Shown here piece by piece: positions 36,663 to 46,419 of a stretch of DNA of 64,000 nt. Origin of the DNA: Paraburkholderia aromaticivorans (lineage in GTDB: Bacteria; Pseudomonadota; Gammaproteobacteria; Burkholderiales; Burkholderiaceae); assembly GCF_012689525.1 (NCBI RefSeq), contig NZ_CP051514.1:930001-994000 (forward strand). Reading direction: 5' to 3'. A program made the position numbers and the translations under genes. Position 1 is the stretch's first letter. The number at the start of each line of letters is the position of its first letter. A model generated the notes under the pieces. That model saw only the letters and a list, made by a program, of their open reading frames with translations. It ran no database searches and had not been told where the DNA came from.

Positions 36663-37979
36663 ATGAATACCACCCATGGCATGGAGATGTCTTCGTCCAC
36701 CGCGGACAGAGACAGCAGCGACGACTCGCTATACCGCAAGGTGATGTGGAAGATCATTCCGCTATTGTTTATCAGTTATGCGGTTGCCTATCTGGACCGT
36801 GTCAACGTCGGCTTTGCGAAGCTGCAGATGCTGAGCGATCTACAATTCAGCGAAACAATGTACGGATTGGGCGCCGGCGTTTTCTTCATCGGATACTTTA
36901 TCTTTGAAGTTCCGAGCAATCTGTTGCTGCATCAAGTAGGGGCGAGGCGCTGGATCGCCCGCATCATGATCAGTTGGGGCGTGTTATCGGTTGCGATGAT
37001 GTTCATCAGGACGCCAGGCGCCTTCTATATCTTGCGATTTTTGCTGGGCGTGGCGGAAGCCGGCTTTTTCCCGGGCATCGTGCTGTATCTCACCTACTGG
37101 ATCCCGGCCAGCCGGATCGGCAAGGCGTTGGCGCTGTTCTTCCTCGCCGTGCCGATCGCGGGCGTCGTCGGCGGTCCATTGTCCGGCTGGATCCTGACCA
37201 GCACGCATGGCTTCGCGTCGTTGCGCGGCTGGCAGTGGATGTTCCTGCTCGAAGGCTTGCCATCCGTCATTCTCGGTATCGTCGTGCTATTCGTGTTGCG
37301 GGACAAAATTGACGACGCAGCATGGTTGAGCGACGAAGAGAAAGCGCGACTGCACGCCAATCTCGAGCGGGAACGGAGCGAGCAAATCGGCAGCTCGTTA
37401 AAAGATGCCTTCACGCTGCCGATGGTGTGGGTGATGTGTCTGGTGGAGTTTTGCATCGGCCTAGGGATCTACGGCATGGGCTTCTGGTTGCCGACACTGA
37501 TCCGCGATTCCGGCATCAAGAACCTGTTGGACATCGGCCTGATCAGCGCCATTCCCTACAGCGCAGCCGCGATCCTGATGGTGTGGGTGGGCCGGGTTGC
37601 CGACATCCAGCACGAACGCAAACTCTATTTGATTCTGGCCGCGCTGATTGGCGCCGTCGCGCTGGCGCTCAGCATGATCTATGCAAAATCGCCTGTCTTC
37701 GCGATCGGTGCACTGACGGTGGCGACGGCCGCGATCCTCACCGCCTTCGCGCAGTTCTGGCGCATTCCGACGCTGTTGCTGGGCGACAAGGCGGCGGCGG
37801 CCGGCATTGCGATCATCAGTTCGGTCGCCAATCTGTCAGGCTTCGTCAGCCCTTATCTGGTGGGTTGGCTGCGTGACCTGACAGGCAGTAGCGCAGTCGG
37901 GATGTATTTGACGGCAGGCAGTCTCGCTTTGGCAGCGCTCATCGTGATGGCGTTTCCGGCGCGACTCGTGAATCGCTAA
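36663..37979 (+). CDS. MFS transporter, anion:cation symporter (ACS) type
   Basis: A 438-residue transporter with 12 membrane segments. The start SYAVAYLDRVNVGFAKLQM and the loop EVPSNLLLHQVGARRWIARI are characteristic of the ACS group, which imports organic anions such as tartrate, phthalate or galactonate. The ATG at 36663 is preferred; an upstream ATG at 36609 gives a basic, unlikely N-terminus. As the only permease of this cluster it is presumably the substrate importer. Confidence 0.9.
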   Translation: MNTTHGMEMSSSTADRDSSDDSLYRKVMWKIIPLLFISYAVAYLDRVNVGFAKLQMLSDLQFSETMYGLGAGVFFIGYFIFEVPSNLLLHQVGARRWIARIMISWGVLSVAMMFIRTPGAFYILRFLLGVAEAGFFPGIVLYLTYWIPASRIGKALALFFLAVPIAGVVGGPLSGWILTSTHGFASLRGWQWMFLLEGLPSVILGIVVLFVLRDKIDDAAWLSDEEKARLHANLERERSEQIGSSLKDAFTLPMVWVMCLVEFCIGLGIYGMGFWLPTLIRDSGIKNLLDIGLISAIPYSAAAILMVWVGRVADIQHERKLYLILAALIGAVALALSMIYAKSPVFAIGALTVATAAILTAFAQFWRIPTLLLGDKAAAAGIAIISSVANLSGFVSPYLVGWLRDLTGSSAVGMYLTAGSLALAALIVMAFPARLVNR

Positions 37980-38168
37980 CCTCTTCGCCGTCTATCGGTT
38001 GGGCGTGCCGGGGGCAACGCCACGCCGATCTGTTCACCCCGAAGCGATCCGATGAATCCGCACCGGATCGCTCCACAGCATTGAAATGGCATCGAAGAGT
38101 GGCTAAACGAATCCTTGGTGATTTCATTCAAGCTTTATTAATTAGTACACCATATTTTGGAGATCAAC

Positions 38169-39395
38169 TTGAAAGTTGCTGAGAAAGTCCTCGCGCTCGG
38201 AATGGTATGTATCGCAACCCCTGCTTTTTCCCAAAGCAGCGTGACGATCTACGGTGTAATCGACGCAGGCATCAATTACGTGAGCAACGCCCAAACCGCG
38301 TCGGTCACCTCGCCGACCGGTCGTACCGGCGCCAGCCTGGTCCAGATGACAACCGGTGTGATGCAGGCCACTCGCTGGGGCCTCAGGGGGACCGAGGAAC
38401 TGGGCGGTGGCTACCGCACGCTGTTTACCCTGGAGGATGGTTTCGACGTAACCACCGGCCGTTTTCAGCAAGGCGGAACGTTCTTCGGACGGCAAGCCTG
38501 GGTTGGGCTGGCCGCCCCCTGGGGCAAGCTTACAATGGGTCGGCAATACGATTCCGTCGTCGACATGATTGGACCGATCCAGGGCAGCACCGGCGCGGGC
38601 GCGATTGCCATCCATCCTGGCGATATCGACAACGTCGCGAACTCCTACCGGATCAATAACTCGGTCAAATTCACCAGCAATACCTACGGCGGCCTGGCGT
38701 TCACCGCGTTGTATGGCTTCGGAGGTATCGCCGGATCGATGGCCCGCGACAGTGCCTATTCGCTCGGCGCTTCATATCAAAACCGTGGGTTGGTGGCGGG
38801 CGTCGCGTACCTGTCGGTCAGAAATCCCAACCTGTCGTTCTGGGGCAACAACGCCAGCAGCTCCGCGACCGGTAACAATCTGGGATCGCTGACGGGCGTG
38901 CAGAGCAATCCTATCTTCGCGGGCTTCGCGTCCGCGAAAATCTACCAGGTCGTGGCGACCGCCGTGCAATATGATTTCGGCGCTGTCAAGGCTGGAATTG
39001 GCTACTCCAATATCAGCTTTCAGGACCTGAATGATGCCGGTTCGGGCAGTCTCGCGCTGACGAATCCGAAGGGCTATACCGGCACCGCGTCATTTAACAA
39101 CTATTCCGCGTACTTCAGGTACCTCGTCACGCCGACCCTGCAACTCAGTGGTGCATACGATTACCTAACGGGCGGCCGGGTTAACAACAAGTCCAGCGCC
39201 GCCTATAACCAGTTCAATCTCGCACTGGATTATTTCCTGTCGAAGCGCACGGACGTTTACGTAATGGGTGCCTATATCAAAGCGTCGGGTACCGACTCCA
39301 CTGGCGGCCCAGCAGTGCCGTACACCGTGACCGCGACAGCAGCGAACAGCTCGAACCAGGCGATTGTCCGGCTGGGGATTCGCCACCTGTTCTGA
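38169..39395 (+). CDS. Outer-membrane porin, Burkholderia OmpC-like
   Basis: A porin of about 408 residues. Signal peptide KVAEKVLALGMVCIATPAFS is followed by QSSVTIYGVIDAGINYVSNA. The GLRGTEELGGGYRTLFTLED block and a C-terminal Phe-type strand (RLGIRHLF) are present. The most plausible start is the TTG at 38169, with GGAG six bases upstream; a TTG at 38157 is the alternative. Last gene of the second catabolic cluster, parallel to the porin that ends the first one. Confidence 0.9.
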   Translation: MKVAEKVLALGMVCIATPAFSQSSVTIYGVIDAGINYVSNAQTASVTSPTGRTGASLVQMTTGVMQATRWGLRGTEELGGGYRTLFTLEDGFDVTTGRFQQGGTFFGRQAWVGLAAPWGKLTMGRQYDSVVDMIGPIQGSTGAGAIAIHPGDIDNVANSYRINNSVKFTSNTYGGLAFTALYGFGGIAGSMARDSAYSLGASYQNRGLVAGVAYLSVRNPNLSFWGNNASSSATGNNLGSLTGVQSNPIFAGFASAKIYQVVATAVQYDFGAVKAGIGYSNISFQDLNDAGSGSLALTNPKGYTGTASFNNYSAYFRYLVTPTLQLSGAYDYLTGGRVNNKSSAAYNQFNLALDYFLSKRTDVYVMGAYIKASGTDSTGGPAVPYTVTATAANSSNQAIVRLGIRHLF

Positions 39396-39579
39396 CGCCG
39401 GTCGGCTCGATTCTCGGAAGTCTGATTGTCGGGCAGCAGTTGAGCATCGGGCAGAGGGCATCCGTGCTGGCGGGCGCTGGCATTTGTTGGTCAACATCGC
39501 GGCCGTCGCCGGGAGGCTGAGAGCATGCAAAAGTTGGGGAGGCATATTTCGTCAAGACTCCATGGCTTACGGCATGGTT

Positions 39580-39783
39580 TCACGGTCTGTTCTGTCCGTC
39601 GACGGCTGCCTGCCTCGCCGGCCCGATGCATTTGCCGTAACCCGTGTCGGCAATCTTGAACGCCGAGATGCGACGAGGCGAGAATTCCCCGTTCGAAACC
39701 GCAACTCTGACCTGCGCCTTGCAGTGCGCCCCTTCGTCCGTCCAGCGCATCTGTCGCTTCTTGGCCATACGGTAGCTAAACAC
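39580..39783 (-). pseudogene. Transposase C-terminal remnant
   Basis: A short frame reading RMAKKRQMRWTDEGAHCKAQ then VRVAVSNGE resembles the C-terminal end of transposases related to ISKra4 (RQMRW-T-GAH motif). Family is uncertain. It sits between the porin and an IS630 element. The rest of 39396-39794 holds nothing else that I recognise. Confidence 0.4.
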
Positions 39784-39794
39784 GACGACATAAA

Positions 39795-40872
39795 TTGCAG
39801 CATGTATGATTGCATGATCATTTCTTTTGAAAGACGACCATGCGCAAGCTGGAAATTGCAGATGCGGAAATCATGAAGTTGGCGATTCGGCAGGAAATCG
39901 AGCGGAGTGAGGAGTCCCGATATGACCATCGGCTGCACGGAGTGCTGCTGGTCAGCAACGGGTACTCGTGCACCGAAGTGGGCCAGTTATTGGGTCAGGC
40001 CGCCACGACAGTGCAGCGATGGGTGCGACGCTTCGAGCAGGGCGGTTTCGACGGATTGCGGGAAGGCGAACGGCCCGGACGTCCGCGTGCGTTGGACGAC
40101 TCGCAATGGCATCGCATTGAGACGGATCTGCGGAGGACACCGGGCGACTTCGGATTTGAAGCTGGCCTATGGGATGGACCAGTCCTGTCCGAACATTTGC
40201 GCAAGCGCTACGGGATCAAGCTGGGCGTACGGCAGTGCCAGCGACTGTTCAGGGAGATGGGTTTTCGGCTGCGCAAGCCGCGCCCGCAGGTTGCGCAGTC
40301 TGATCCTGTCCGCGTTGCGGCGGTAAGAAAAACTGCGCCGGCTGGCAAGACGCGAAGACATTGAGCTATGGAGCCTGGACGAATGCCATTTCCAGCAACA
40401 CGGATCGCGCTGTCGCATGTGGGTTGCGCCGGAGATCCACGATCCGGCGCTGCTGCATGCGCCGACGCGCAAATCGGTTGCGTGCTTTGGCGCCGTCAGC
40501 CTGAGCACTGGCCGCTTCGTCTGGCAGGTGTGCCCTGTGTTCAACGCAGAAACGTTTGCGTCCTTTCTGCGCCAGCTACTGCGCCATCGATGTCGCGGCA
40601 AGCGCATGGTCGTCGTGCTGGACAACGCCAGGTACCACCATGCCATCCTGCTCAAGCCGCTACTGAGCAAGTACAGTTGCCACCTGACCTTGTTGTTCCT
40701 GCCGCCATACAGCCCGCAACTGGCGCCTATCGAACGCGTATGGAAGCTGACACGGCGCCTGTCGCTACATAACCGGTACTTCGCCACGCTCCCCGAAGTC
40801 CTCTCGGCGGTTGACGCCTGCTTCCAGCACTGGAAGAGACCAAACGAGGTGATGCGTAGACTATGCTGCATT
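39795..40872 (+). mobile_element. IS630-family element, degenerate (ends approximate)
   Basis: TGCAGCAT near 39797 and its inverted partner ATGCTGCA near 40863 mark probable ends around a frameshifted IS630 transposase. The element abuts a truncated chemotaxis gene, which it probably interrupted. Confidence 0.6.
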
Positions 40873-40878
40873 AATTAA
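39840..40878 (+). pseudogene. IS630-family transposase, frameshifted
   Basis: The 5' frame (39840-40364) starts MRKLEIADAEIMKLAIRQEI and has the N-terminal helix-turn-helix (CTEVGQLLGQAATTVQRWVR). At a run of five A near 40328 the frame must shift by +1 to continue as KLRRLARREDIELWSLDECH, which contains the first catalytic Asp. MVVVLDNARYHHAI and PPYSPQLAPIERVW supply the other acidic residues. An extra A in the run is the simplest explanation. Programmed frameshifting is possible in IS630, but the direction needed is unusual. Confidence 0.8.
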
Positions 40879-40884
40879 GACGCT

Positions 40885-41700
40885 GTGTTTAACAACCTGA
40901 TTCAAAGCGGACTCGGCACAGCGCTGCTGGAGGTGCGAGCTGGCGTAGAGAACATGAAGACTGCGACCAGCGAAATCGGCATGGGCAACCGCGATCTATC
41001 GCAGCGCACGGAAGCGTCCGCCTGCAATCTACAGAACACGTCGGCGGGCCTCACGCAGTTGACCGCCAGCATCAAGCAGTCAGCCGAATCCGCCATGGAG
41101 GCCACACGCTTGGCCACCTCGGCGAACGAGGCGGCGGCACGCGGCGGCGAAGTCGTGACAAGCGCGGTCACCACGATGGACGATATCGGCAGGTCCTCGG
41201 CGCGCATTACCGAAATTGTCGGCGTGATCGACAGCATCGCTTTACAGACCAACATCCTCGCGCTCAACGCGGCCGTCGAAGCGGCACGGGCTGGCGAGAA
41301 CGGCCGCGGATTCGCCGTGGTGGCGGGAGAAGTGCGTACCCTGGCGCGGCGGTGCGCCACCGCCACGTGCGAGATCAAGGACCTGATCCAGGCTTCCGAG
41401 TCCAGCGTCGGCACGGGCGCGCAGCGAGTCCAGGCTGCCGGGGCAGCGATGCAGGAAATCGTTGCGGGAATCGATCGTGTAAATCGCGTCATTGGCGAAA
41501 TCGACGGCGCGATGCGCGAGCGGAGCGCGGGCATCAGCGAGATCGACCGCAGTGTCGCCGAGATGGATCAGGCGACACAGCAAAATGCCGCTCTCGTGGA
41601 GCAATCGACCGCCGCGTCGGCTACGCTGAATGAGCAGGCGCGCGGCCTGTCGGGTATTGTGGCGCTGTTTCAGCTGCGCCACGCCGACGCACGCGCGTAA
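40885..41700 (+). pseudogene. Methyl-accepting chemotaxis protein, cytoplasmic half only
   Basis: The 271 residues cover the HAMP-proximal methylation helix ([20 protein letters not shown]) and the receptor tip [20 protein letters not shown], followed by [17 protein letters not shown]. The periplasmic sensor and both membrane segments are missing, and the IS630 element lies immediately upstream. A soluble signalling fragment could be made if translated, but no ribosome site is evident. I treat it as a truncated gene. Confidence 0.85.
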
Positions 41701-41973
41701 TGGGCACTGGACGAACCCCCGGATCGTCAATGTTCACGGTCGCCAGCCGTAGGTCGGAGGGGCAAGGCGACGGTCCCCGTTTGCGGCAGCGGCACCTTTG
41801 ATCGGGGTCGATACGCCGAAATCGCATTTTCGCGTCGAGCATATTCGCCGCGCTGCCGACCCGAGAGCTCCCTGGCACGTCACGAAAGTCCCTGCCGAAT
41901 GACCGTCTTGGAGCAGGCCGGCAGGCGCAGCTCGACCCCGCGCAGTCGACCAGCTTTTCTCGGCAACGGCCGT

Positions 41974-42216
41974 TCATGCAAATGTTGTGTCGCGCGTCGT
42001 CAACCGGTCGGCAACGTGTTCAATGGCTAAGTCGAGCTTCCCTAATATCCGAAAGCTCAACTCGGCGACCTCAGCAGCCGGTGGTTTTAAGTCTGGAACG
42101 ACGACCACTGCTATACCGGCACTAGCGGCCGCATGCGCGCCGTTATCGCTATCTTCAAAGGCTAAACAAGCATCCACCGGCACGCCAAGCCGATGGGCTG
42201 CAAGTCTGTAGACCAA
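41974..42216 (-). pseudogene. HAD-superfamily phosphatase, C-terminal fragment
   Basis: About 80 residues: RLGVPVDACLAFEDSDNGAH and AAASAGIAVVVVPDLKP match motif IV and the end of beta-phosphoglucomutase/phosphoglycolate-phosphatase-like HAD proteins. The nucleophile motif and cap are absent. It is cut just before a NotI-like GCGGCCGC sequence 28 bp from the HU gene stop. No start codon other than a TTG. Confidence 0.75.
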
Positions 42217-42243
42217 TCAATGATTGCTGGCGGCCGCTAGCAG

Positions 42244-42522
42244 TTACTTACCGTTGACCGCGTCCTTGAACGCCTTGCCCGCAGTGAACTTGACCGTCTT
42301 CGCCGCAGCGATCTGGATCTCGGCACCCGTTGCCGGATTGCGCCCGACCCGCGCGGCGCGCGCGCCCGTGGAGAACGACCCGAAGCCGATCAGCTGGACG
42401 GTCTCGCCCTTCGTCACCGCGCCGGTGATCGCGGCGATCACTCCGTCGATCGTCTCGCCCGTTGCGGCCTTGCTTTCGCCTGTCGCCGCGGCGACCGCAT
42501 CCACCAGTTCCTGCTTGTTCAT
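42244..42522 (-). CDS. hupB: DNA-binding protein HU-beta
   Basis: A complete 92-residue HU protein. It begins [20 protein letters not shown] and carries the dimerisation core [15 protein letters not shown] and the DNA-binding arm [21 protein letters not shown] precedes the ATG. It could shape DNA of this replicon or be an extra copy of a chromosomal gene. The neighbours on both sides are debris. Confidence 0.92.
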   Translation of the reverse strand: MNKQELVDAVAAATGESKAATGETIDGVIAAITGAVTKGETVQLIGFGSFSTGARAARVGRNPATGAEIQIAAAKTVKFTAGKAFKDAVNGK

Positions 42523-43317
42523 TTCTTAGTCCTCGTTGTGGTTGGGATGCCGCCACCGTACCCGATCGGCGCGCCTTTACGCAATCGGCGCGCAACTGCG
42601 CTGCCCCGCTCGCCCCCGAGAAGCCACCCGGGCAGCCGGGTTATCTGGAGGTGTCGTGCGGGACCCGGTTCTGGCCGCCGTGTGCGGACTGCCCGTGCAA
42701 AGTGCGGCAACTCGGCGAATGGTCAACGGCGACTCATCCCCGGCCTTTCTCCCCACTCCTTCTGCTCTCGCATGCGCGCCCCTCGTTCTGATCACGTCCG
42801 GCCTCACGTCCGGATCGTCCGTCGTGCGCCGCGGCGTGATGCCGGTGCCAGTGGGCGACGCATGTTCCCCAAACGCGCGCCGGTGTCCGCAAATGAAGGG
42901 TATGAAAGCCACAATTATGTGGAATTGGACGATTATTTCATTAGGAATCAACTCCTGGAGAGGGTCGGCCCGCGGCTGCAGGGAAACCGAATTAGTGAGA
43001 CTGGGGCGCTTTTCGTGAGACTGGATTTACCGAATTAGTGAGACTGCCCGGATGCGCGGTCGTTTGTCGCGGTTCCGCGCGTACGACTTCCCCGCTGCAG
43101 GAGGCCGAACTGTGAGACTGGGTCATGTTCGCTCGACTGGAAAATCGGCGAGCGTAGAAGCTTCGGGGAAACCGAATTGGTGAGACTGGTGCCTTTCGTG
43201 AGCCGATCGGATCGGCGGCCTTTTGTCGCCACACGGGCGTCTTAGCGAAGTCAAGCGCCGTGGGTAGTTTTGATGGACTCAGTATAATGTCCGACCAAAC
43301 TCGAGAAAGGCACGAAG
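42523..43317. other. Non-coding stretch with IS-like repeats
   Basis: No gene is supported in these 795 bp. The right half carries the repeated motif annotated at 42984-43188. The stretch 42890-42970 is AT-richer and may be part of an old IS end. The promoter of the ATPase gene should lie in 43230-43310. Confidence 0.45.
42984..43188. repeat. Dispersed direct repeats of an 18-20 bp motif
   Basis: AAACCGAATTAGTGAGACTG (42984-43003) recurs as TTACCGAATTAGTGAGACTG (43027-43046) and AAACCGAATTGGTGAGACTG (43169-43188). Shorter copies, GTGAGACTGGA at 43014 and TGTGAGACTGGG at 43111, lie between. Copies one and three are also followed by similar sequence (GCgCTTTTCGTGAG and TGCCTTTCGTGAG). Multiple end repeats occur in IS21-type elements, so this may be an orphan element end or several stacked ends. 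Confidence 0.6.
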
Positions 43318-44700
43318 ATGGCAATCCGGGGCAAAACCGAGGACGATCTGTTTCGCATTCTCAATGAGGAACTGAGCGCGTCATCTCCAGTAACTTCTCC
43401 AGAACACCTGTTCGGCAGAGAGGTAGCGCTAGAAAGAGTGAGGACCAGCTTGGCGATGCGTGGTCGCCAAATTTTCATCCATGGTGACCGTGGCGTAGGC
43501 AAAACTTCGCTTGCTCAAACAGCGGCCTTCCGGTTTCAATCGTCAGACGCGCAACCGGTTATAACCAGTTGCCACAAAGCCTCAACCTTCGAATCAGTCA
43601 TGCAGGACGTCATCGTCAAGCTGCGTGGCGGCAATCCCTACGAGGCCAAGCGCACGATATCGTCCAAGATTGGAAGAAGTCTGACGGCAGCGTTGCCCAT
43701 CAAAAGCCTTTCCCTGACGGCATCTGCTGCCAGCGAGAAAACCAGCCAGACCGAGGAGGTGTTAGCGCTGCGCATTCCGGATGCGAACGCGGCGGTTGCC
43801 TTGTTACTTCACGAAGGTGATCAGAATTCTAACAAACACCCATTGGTTGTCGTGGACGAGTTCGATTTGATGAGAACGACTGAACGCGCACACTTTGCGG
43901 ATTTTTTGAAACAATTAGGCGATCAGCGGGTTCCTGTTAAATTCATATTTTGCGGCATCGGCGATACCGTTGACGATTTGCTGGAGGCGCATGGCTCGGC
44001 TAACCGGTACTTTGACGGCGTTAAGATAGAACGTCTGAACGTTTCATCTCGATGGGACATAGTTGACAAGTCAGCCGGGGCGCTGGGGCTTTCCGTTGAC
44101 GATGAAGTGCGCCACCGCATCGCGGCGATAAGCGATGGATTTCCGGTGTATATCCATCGAATTTGCGAGAAGCTCTACCAGGCTGTATTTAATGATGAGG
44201 AAGTCGTTGACGTTGTCAGTCCTTCTCATTTGGAAATTGCTATTGTTGAGACGATCGTAGCTATTGAGCATTTCATTCGAAAGCCGTATGACGCCACGTT
44301 ATTGCGCACCGATGGGGACGCGCTAGAGCTAGTCTTGTGGGCTCTAGCCGACCACAGTGACTTGACGCGGACTCAACGAAGTATCTTCGAGTCGTACGGA
44401 AAGATACTGGATACGCTGGGCATGCCCGCCGTCCAGGAAAAGGAGTTCACCCCGTTGCTCGCAAAGCTGCGCACTGGCAGCGAGCCGATCGTGAGGCTAT
44501 ATAAGGGCCGGCGCGGGGTCAATGAATTCTGCGAAAACGTATTTCGTGGATACGTGCGGCTGCGAGCTGAAGCCAAAGGCGTGCAACTTGCGTTGGATTA
44601 CGCGGCTTCTCCAGACCCGAGAAAAGAGAGCACAGTCCGTGTCGCGCAAGGCATCAGTCCGCTATATCAACGCCCATCGTTTGGGCGACGATCAAGGTGA
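43318..44700 (+). CDS. AAA/STAND-type P-loop ATPase
   Basis: A 460-residue ATPase. Walker A is in FIHGDRGVGKTSLAQTAAFR (residue about 65) and Walker B in HPLVVVDEFDLMRTTE. A sensor region KFIFCGIGDTVDDLL follows, then a winged-helix-like segment DDEVRHRIAAISDGFPVYIH. The pattern is that of ORC/Cdc6-like or STAND ATPases. The C-terminal 150 residues have no domain I recognise. Base composition is more AT-rich than the catabolic clusters, suggesting separate acquisition. It is convergent with the secreted protease gene at 44883. A role as a sensor or switch in a conflict system is an inference from context. Confidence 0.78.
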   Translation: MAIRGKTEDDLFRILNEELSASSPVTSPEHLFGREVALERVRTSLAMRGRQIFIHGDRGVGKTSLAQTAAFRFQSSDAQPVITSCHKASTFESVMQDVIVKLRGGNPYEAKRTISSKIGRSLTAALPIKSLSLTASAASEKTSQTEEVLALRIPDANAAVALLLHEGDQNSNKHPLVVVDEFDLMRTTERAHFADFLKQLGDQRVPVKFIFCGIGDTVDDLLEAHGSANRYFDGVKIERLNVSSRWDIVDKSAGALGLSVDDEVRHRIAAISDGFPVYIHRICEKLYQAVFNDEEVVDVVSPSHLEIAIVETIVAIEHFIRKPYDATLLRTDGDALELVLWALADHSDLTRTQRSIFESYGKILDTLGMPAVQEKEFTPLLAKLRTGSEPIVRLYKGRRGVNEFCENVFRGYVRLRAEAKGVQLALDYAASPDPRKESTVRVAQGISPLYQRPSFGRRSR

Positions 44701-44882
44701 TTCGTAAGCGATCGGCTATCACCGCCCTTCCATGGATCGGTGAGTTCTGAGAAAAAGGTGTTCACCAATTGCAGGTGGACCCATGTCAGCCTATAAAGGC
44801 ATCAGGCTGCACGCCGGGGAGAACTATACCCCAGTTCGCAATCCGTACTACAACTGGAGTCTCAGATGATCACTCCGCGTCG

Positions 44883-45671
44883 CTATTGGCAGGTATCGCG
44901 ATGTTTCAAGTATGCCGCCTTGATCTTCTGCCACTCGAGGGTGAAATTGACCGCGAGGCCTTCTTCTTTGTCGGGTATCCGTTGATTGAGAATGCCAATG
45001 GCGAAAAGCTTCCCATCCGGTTCTCGACAGAGTAACGGCCCCCCTGACTCGCCGGGCGTGACAGGACAGCTCACCAGAAAACCGGTCACGTCACCACTGA
45101 TAAGCCGGCAATTTACCTGCCCCCAGAGTTTGCCCACTTCCTTTTCGCCAGGGAAACCAACCGCTTCTAGAGTTTTACAAGTTAAAGCATCGTCCACGCT
45201 GTATTGCGCTGGCGCGATATGACCAACGATCCGACCAATGGGCTTTTCAAGGCGAATGAAAGCCCAGTCCTGTGCTCCCCCATCTGGATCTTCGCCATCT
45301 GAGTTTCCCGAAGCAACGACGACTCCATTGACGAGATATTCGTAGTTTTCATTGGGTTTTCCCTGACCCACGTAGAACTTGACCGACTGGCCAACAACGC
45401 GTTTATCACGCCCGAGGACGTGCTTGGCCGTCCAAACGATGCAATCGTTGGCTAACCACCCGGTCCCTCGACCAAGGTGGCTCTGGACGATACCGATTGG
45501 ATTGTATTCGGGGTGTTCTAGACGATCGATGGGTCTTCGAGGATCATTAGGGAGATAAGTGGGACCATGATTAATCTTGGGGGTATCGTCATCTGGATCG
45601 GCTTCGTCCGCCAGAATCGAGGCGCTCGATACGAGGAGAATTATCAGCACAAGGCTTTTAATTTTGATCAT
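44883..45671 (-). CDS. Secreted trypsin-like serine protease
   Basis: A 262-residue S1-fold protease. Signal peptide MIKIKSLVLIILLVSSASIL is cleaved probably at LA-DE. The triad is complete: His in CIVWTAKHVLGRD, Asp in GAQDWAFIRLEKP and Ser in PVTPGESGGPLLCRE. Several Cys could form disulfides, fitting an exported enzyme. Homology to the truncated gene at 45985 shows a local duplication: both end with nearly the same KHRDTCQ/KYRDTCQ tail and similar 3' flanks. Function unknown; the location beside conflict genes is suggestive only. Confidence 0.85.
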   Translation of the reverse strand: MIKIKSLVLIILLVSSASILADEADPDDDTPKINHGPTYLPNDPRRPIDRLEHPEYNPIGIVQSHLGRGTGWLANDCIVWTAKHVLGRDKRVVGQSVKFYVGQGKPNENYEYLVNGVVVASGNSDGEDPDGGAQDWAFIRLEKPIGRIVGHIAPAQYSVDDALTCKTLEAVGFPGEKEVGKLWGQVNCRLISGDVTGFLVSCPVTPGESGGPLLCREPDGKLFAIGILNQRIPDKEEGLAVNFTLEWQKIKAAYLKHRDTCQ

Positions 45672-45984
45672 CTGAATCTCAACTCCTCAAGTATTCGCTG
45701 AATAGATCCATTCTAGACGGTTGGTGCGAGTGATGTTTCGAATTCGCTCGAAGAACTTATCCGGGTATGTTCGATGTCCCACGGAGCATGGCGATATCCA
45801 ATAGCGACGGCATAAGCAGGAGGCTAACTGTTGAGTCTGAATACTGGTTGGGACATTAGCGTTCAAATAGGCTTCGTGCGCTTGACGCGCCTCGAGTCGA
45901 TCGACGCGTGCGCGAATTTTCTGCCAGTGATTACGCCACGGGATCCGTACTACAACTGAAGTCCCAGACGACCTCGCCGAGTCG

Positions 45985-46285
45985 CTATTGGCAGGTATCG
46001 CGATATTTCAAGTACGCCGCCTGGATATTCTTGAAATCGAGTGTGAAATTGACTGCGATACCTTCTTCTTTGTCATGCACTTGTTGATTGAGGATGCCTA
46101 TGGCGAAAAGCTTCCCGTCAGGTTCTCGACAGAGTAACGGCCCCCCTGAATTACCGTGCGTGACGGGACAACTTACAACGAAGGCAGTCGCATCACTATC
46201 GAGAAGTCGGCAATTTACCTGTCCCCAGAGTTTGGCTACTTCTTTTTCTCCAGGGAAGCCGGCCACCTCTAGCAGGCCGTTGAAA
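45985..46285 (-). pseudogene. Truncated duplicate of the trypsin-like protease
   Basis: Only the last 95 residues are present, from LLEVAGFPGEKEVAKLWGQV to KYRDTCQ. The Ser box is PVTHGNSGGPLLCREPDGKL. The His and Asp parts and the signal peptide are missing. It aligns closely with the full gene at 44883, including 3' flanking bases (CTATTGGCAGGTATCGCGAT). This marks a tandem duplication of at least 330 bp that was later cut. Confidence 0.82.
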
Positions 46286-46419
46286 TATCCGTCGTTGGTG
46301 CGCTCAGGTGTATTACGACGGATGCTGGGTTCGCATTTTTGAAACGCGGAACACGTTTGCGGGGATTCGACGTTGCTCGCGGGTTCACCATATCGATGTT
46401 ATCCATTGCTTCTTGCCCC

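Noticed and set aside
40320..40335. Programmed frameshift in the IS630 transposase at the A-run
   Set aside because: The shift needed is +1 (or -2), while A-run slippage usually gives -1; a one-base insertion is simpler.
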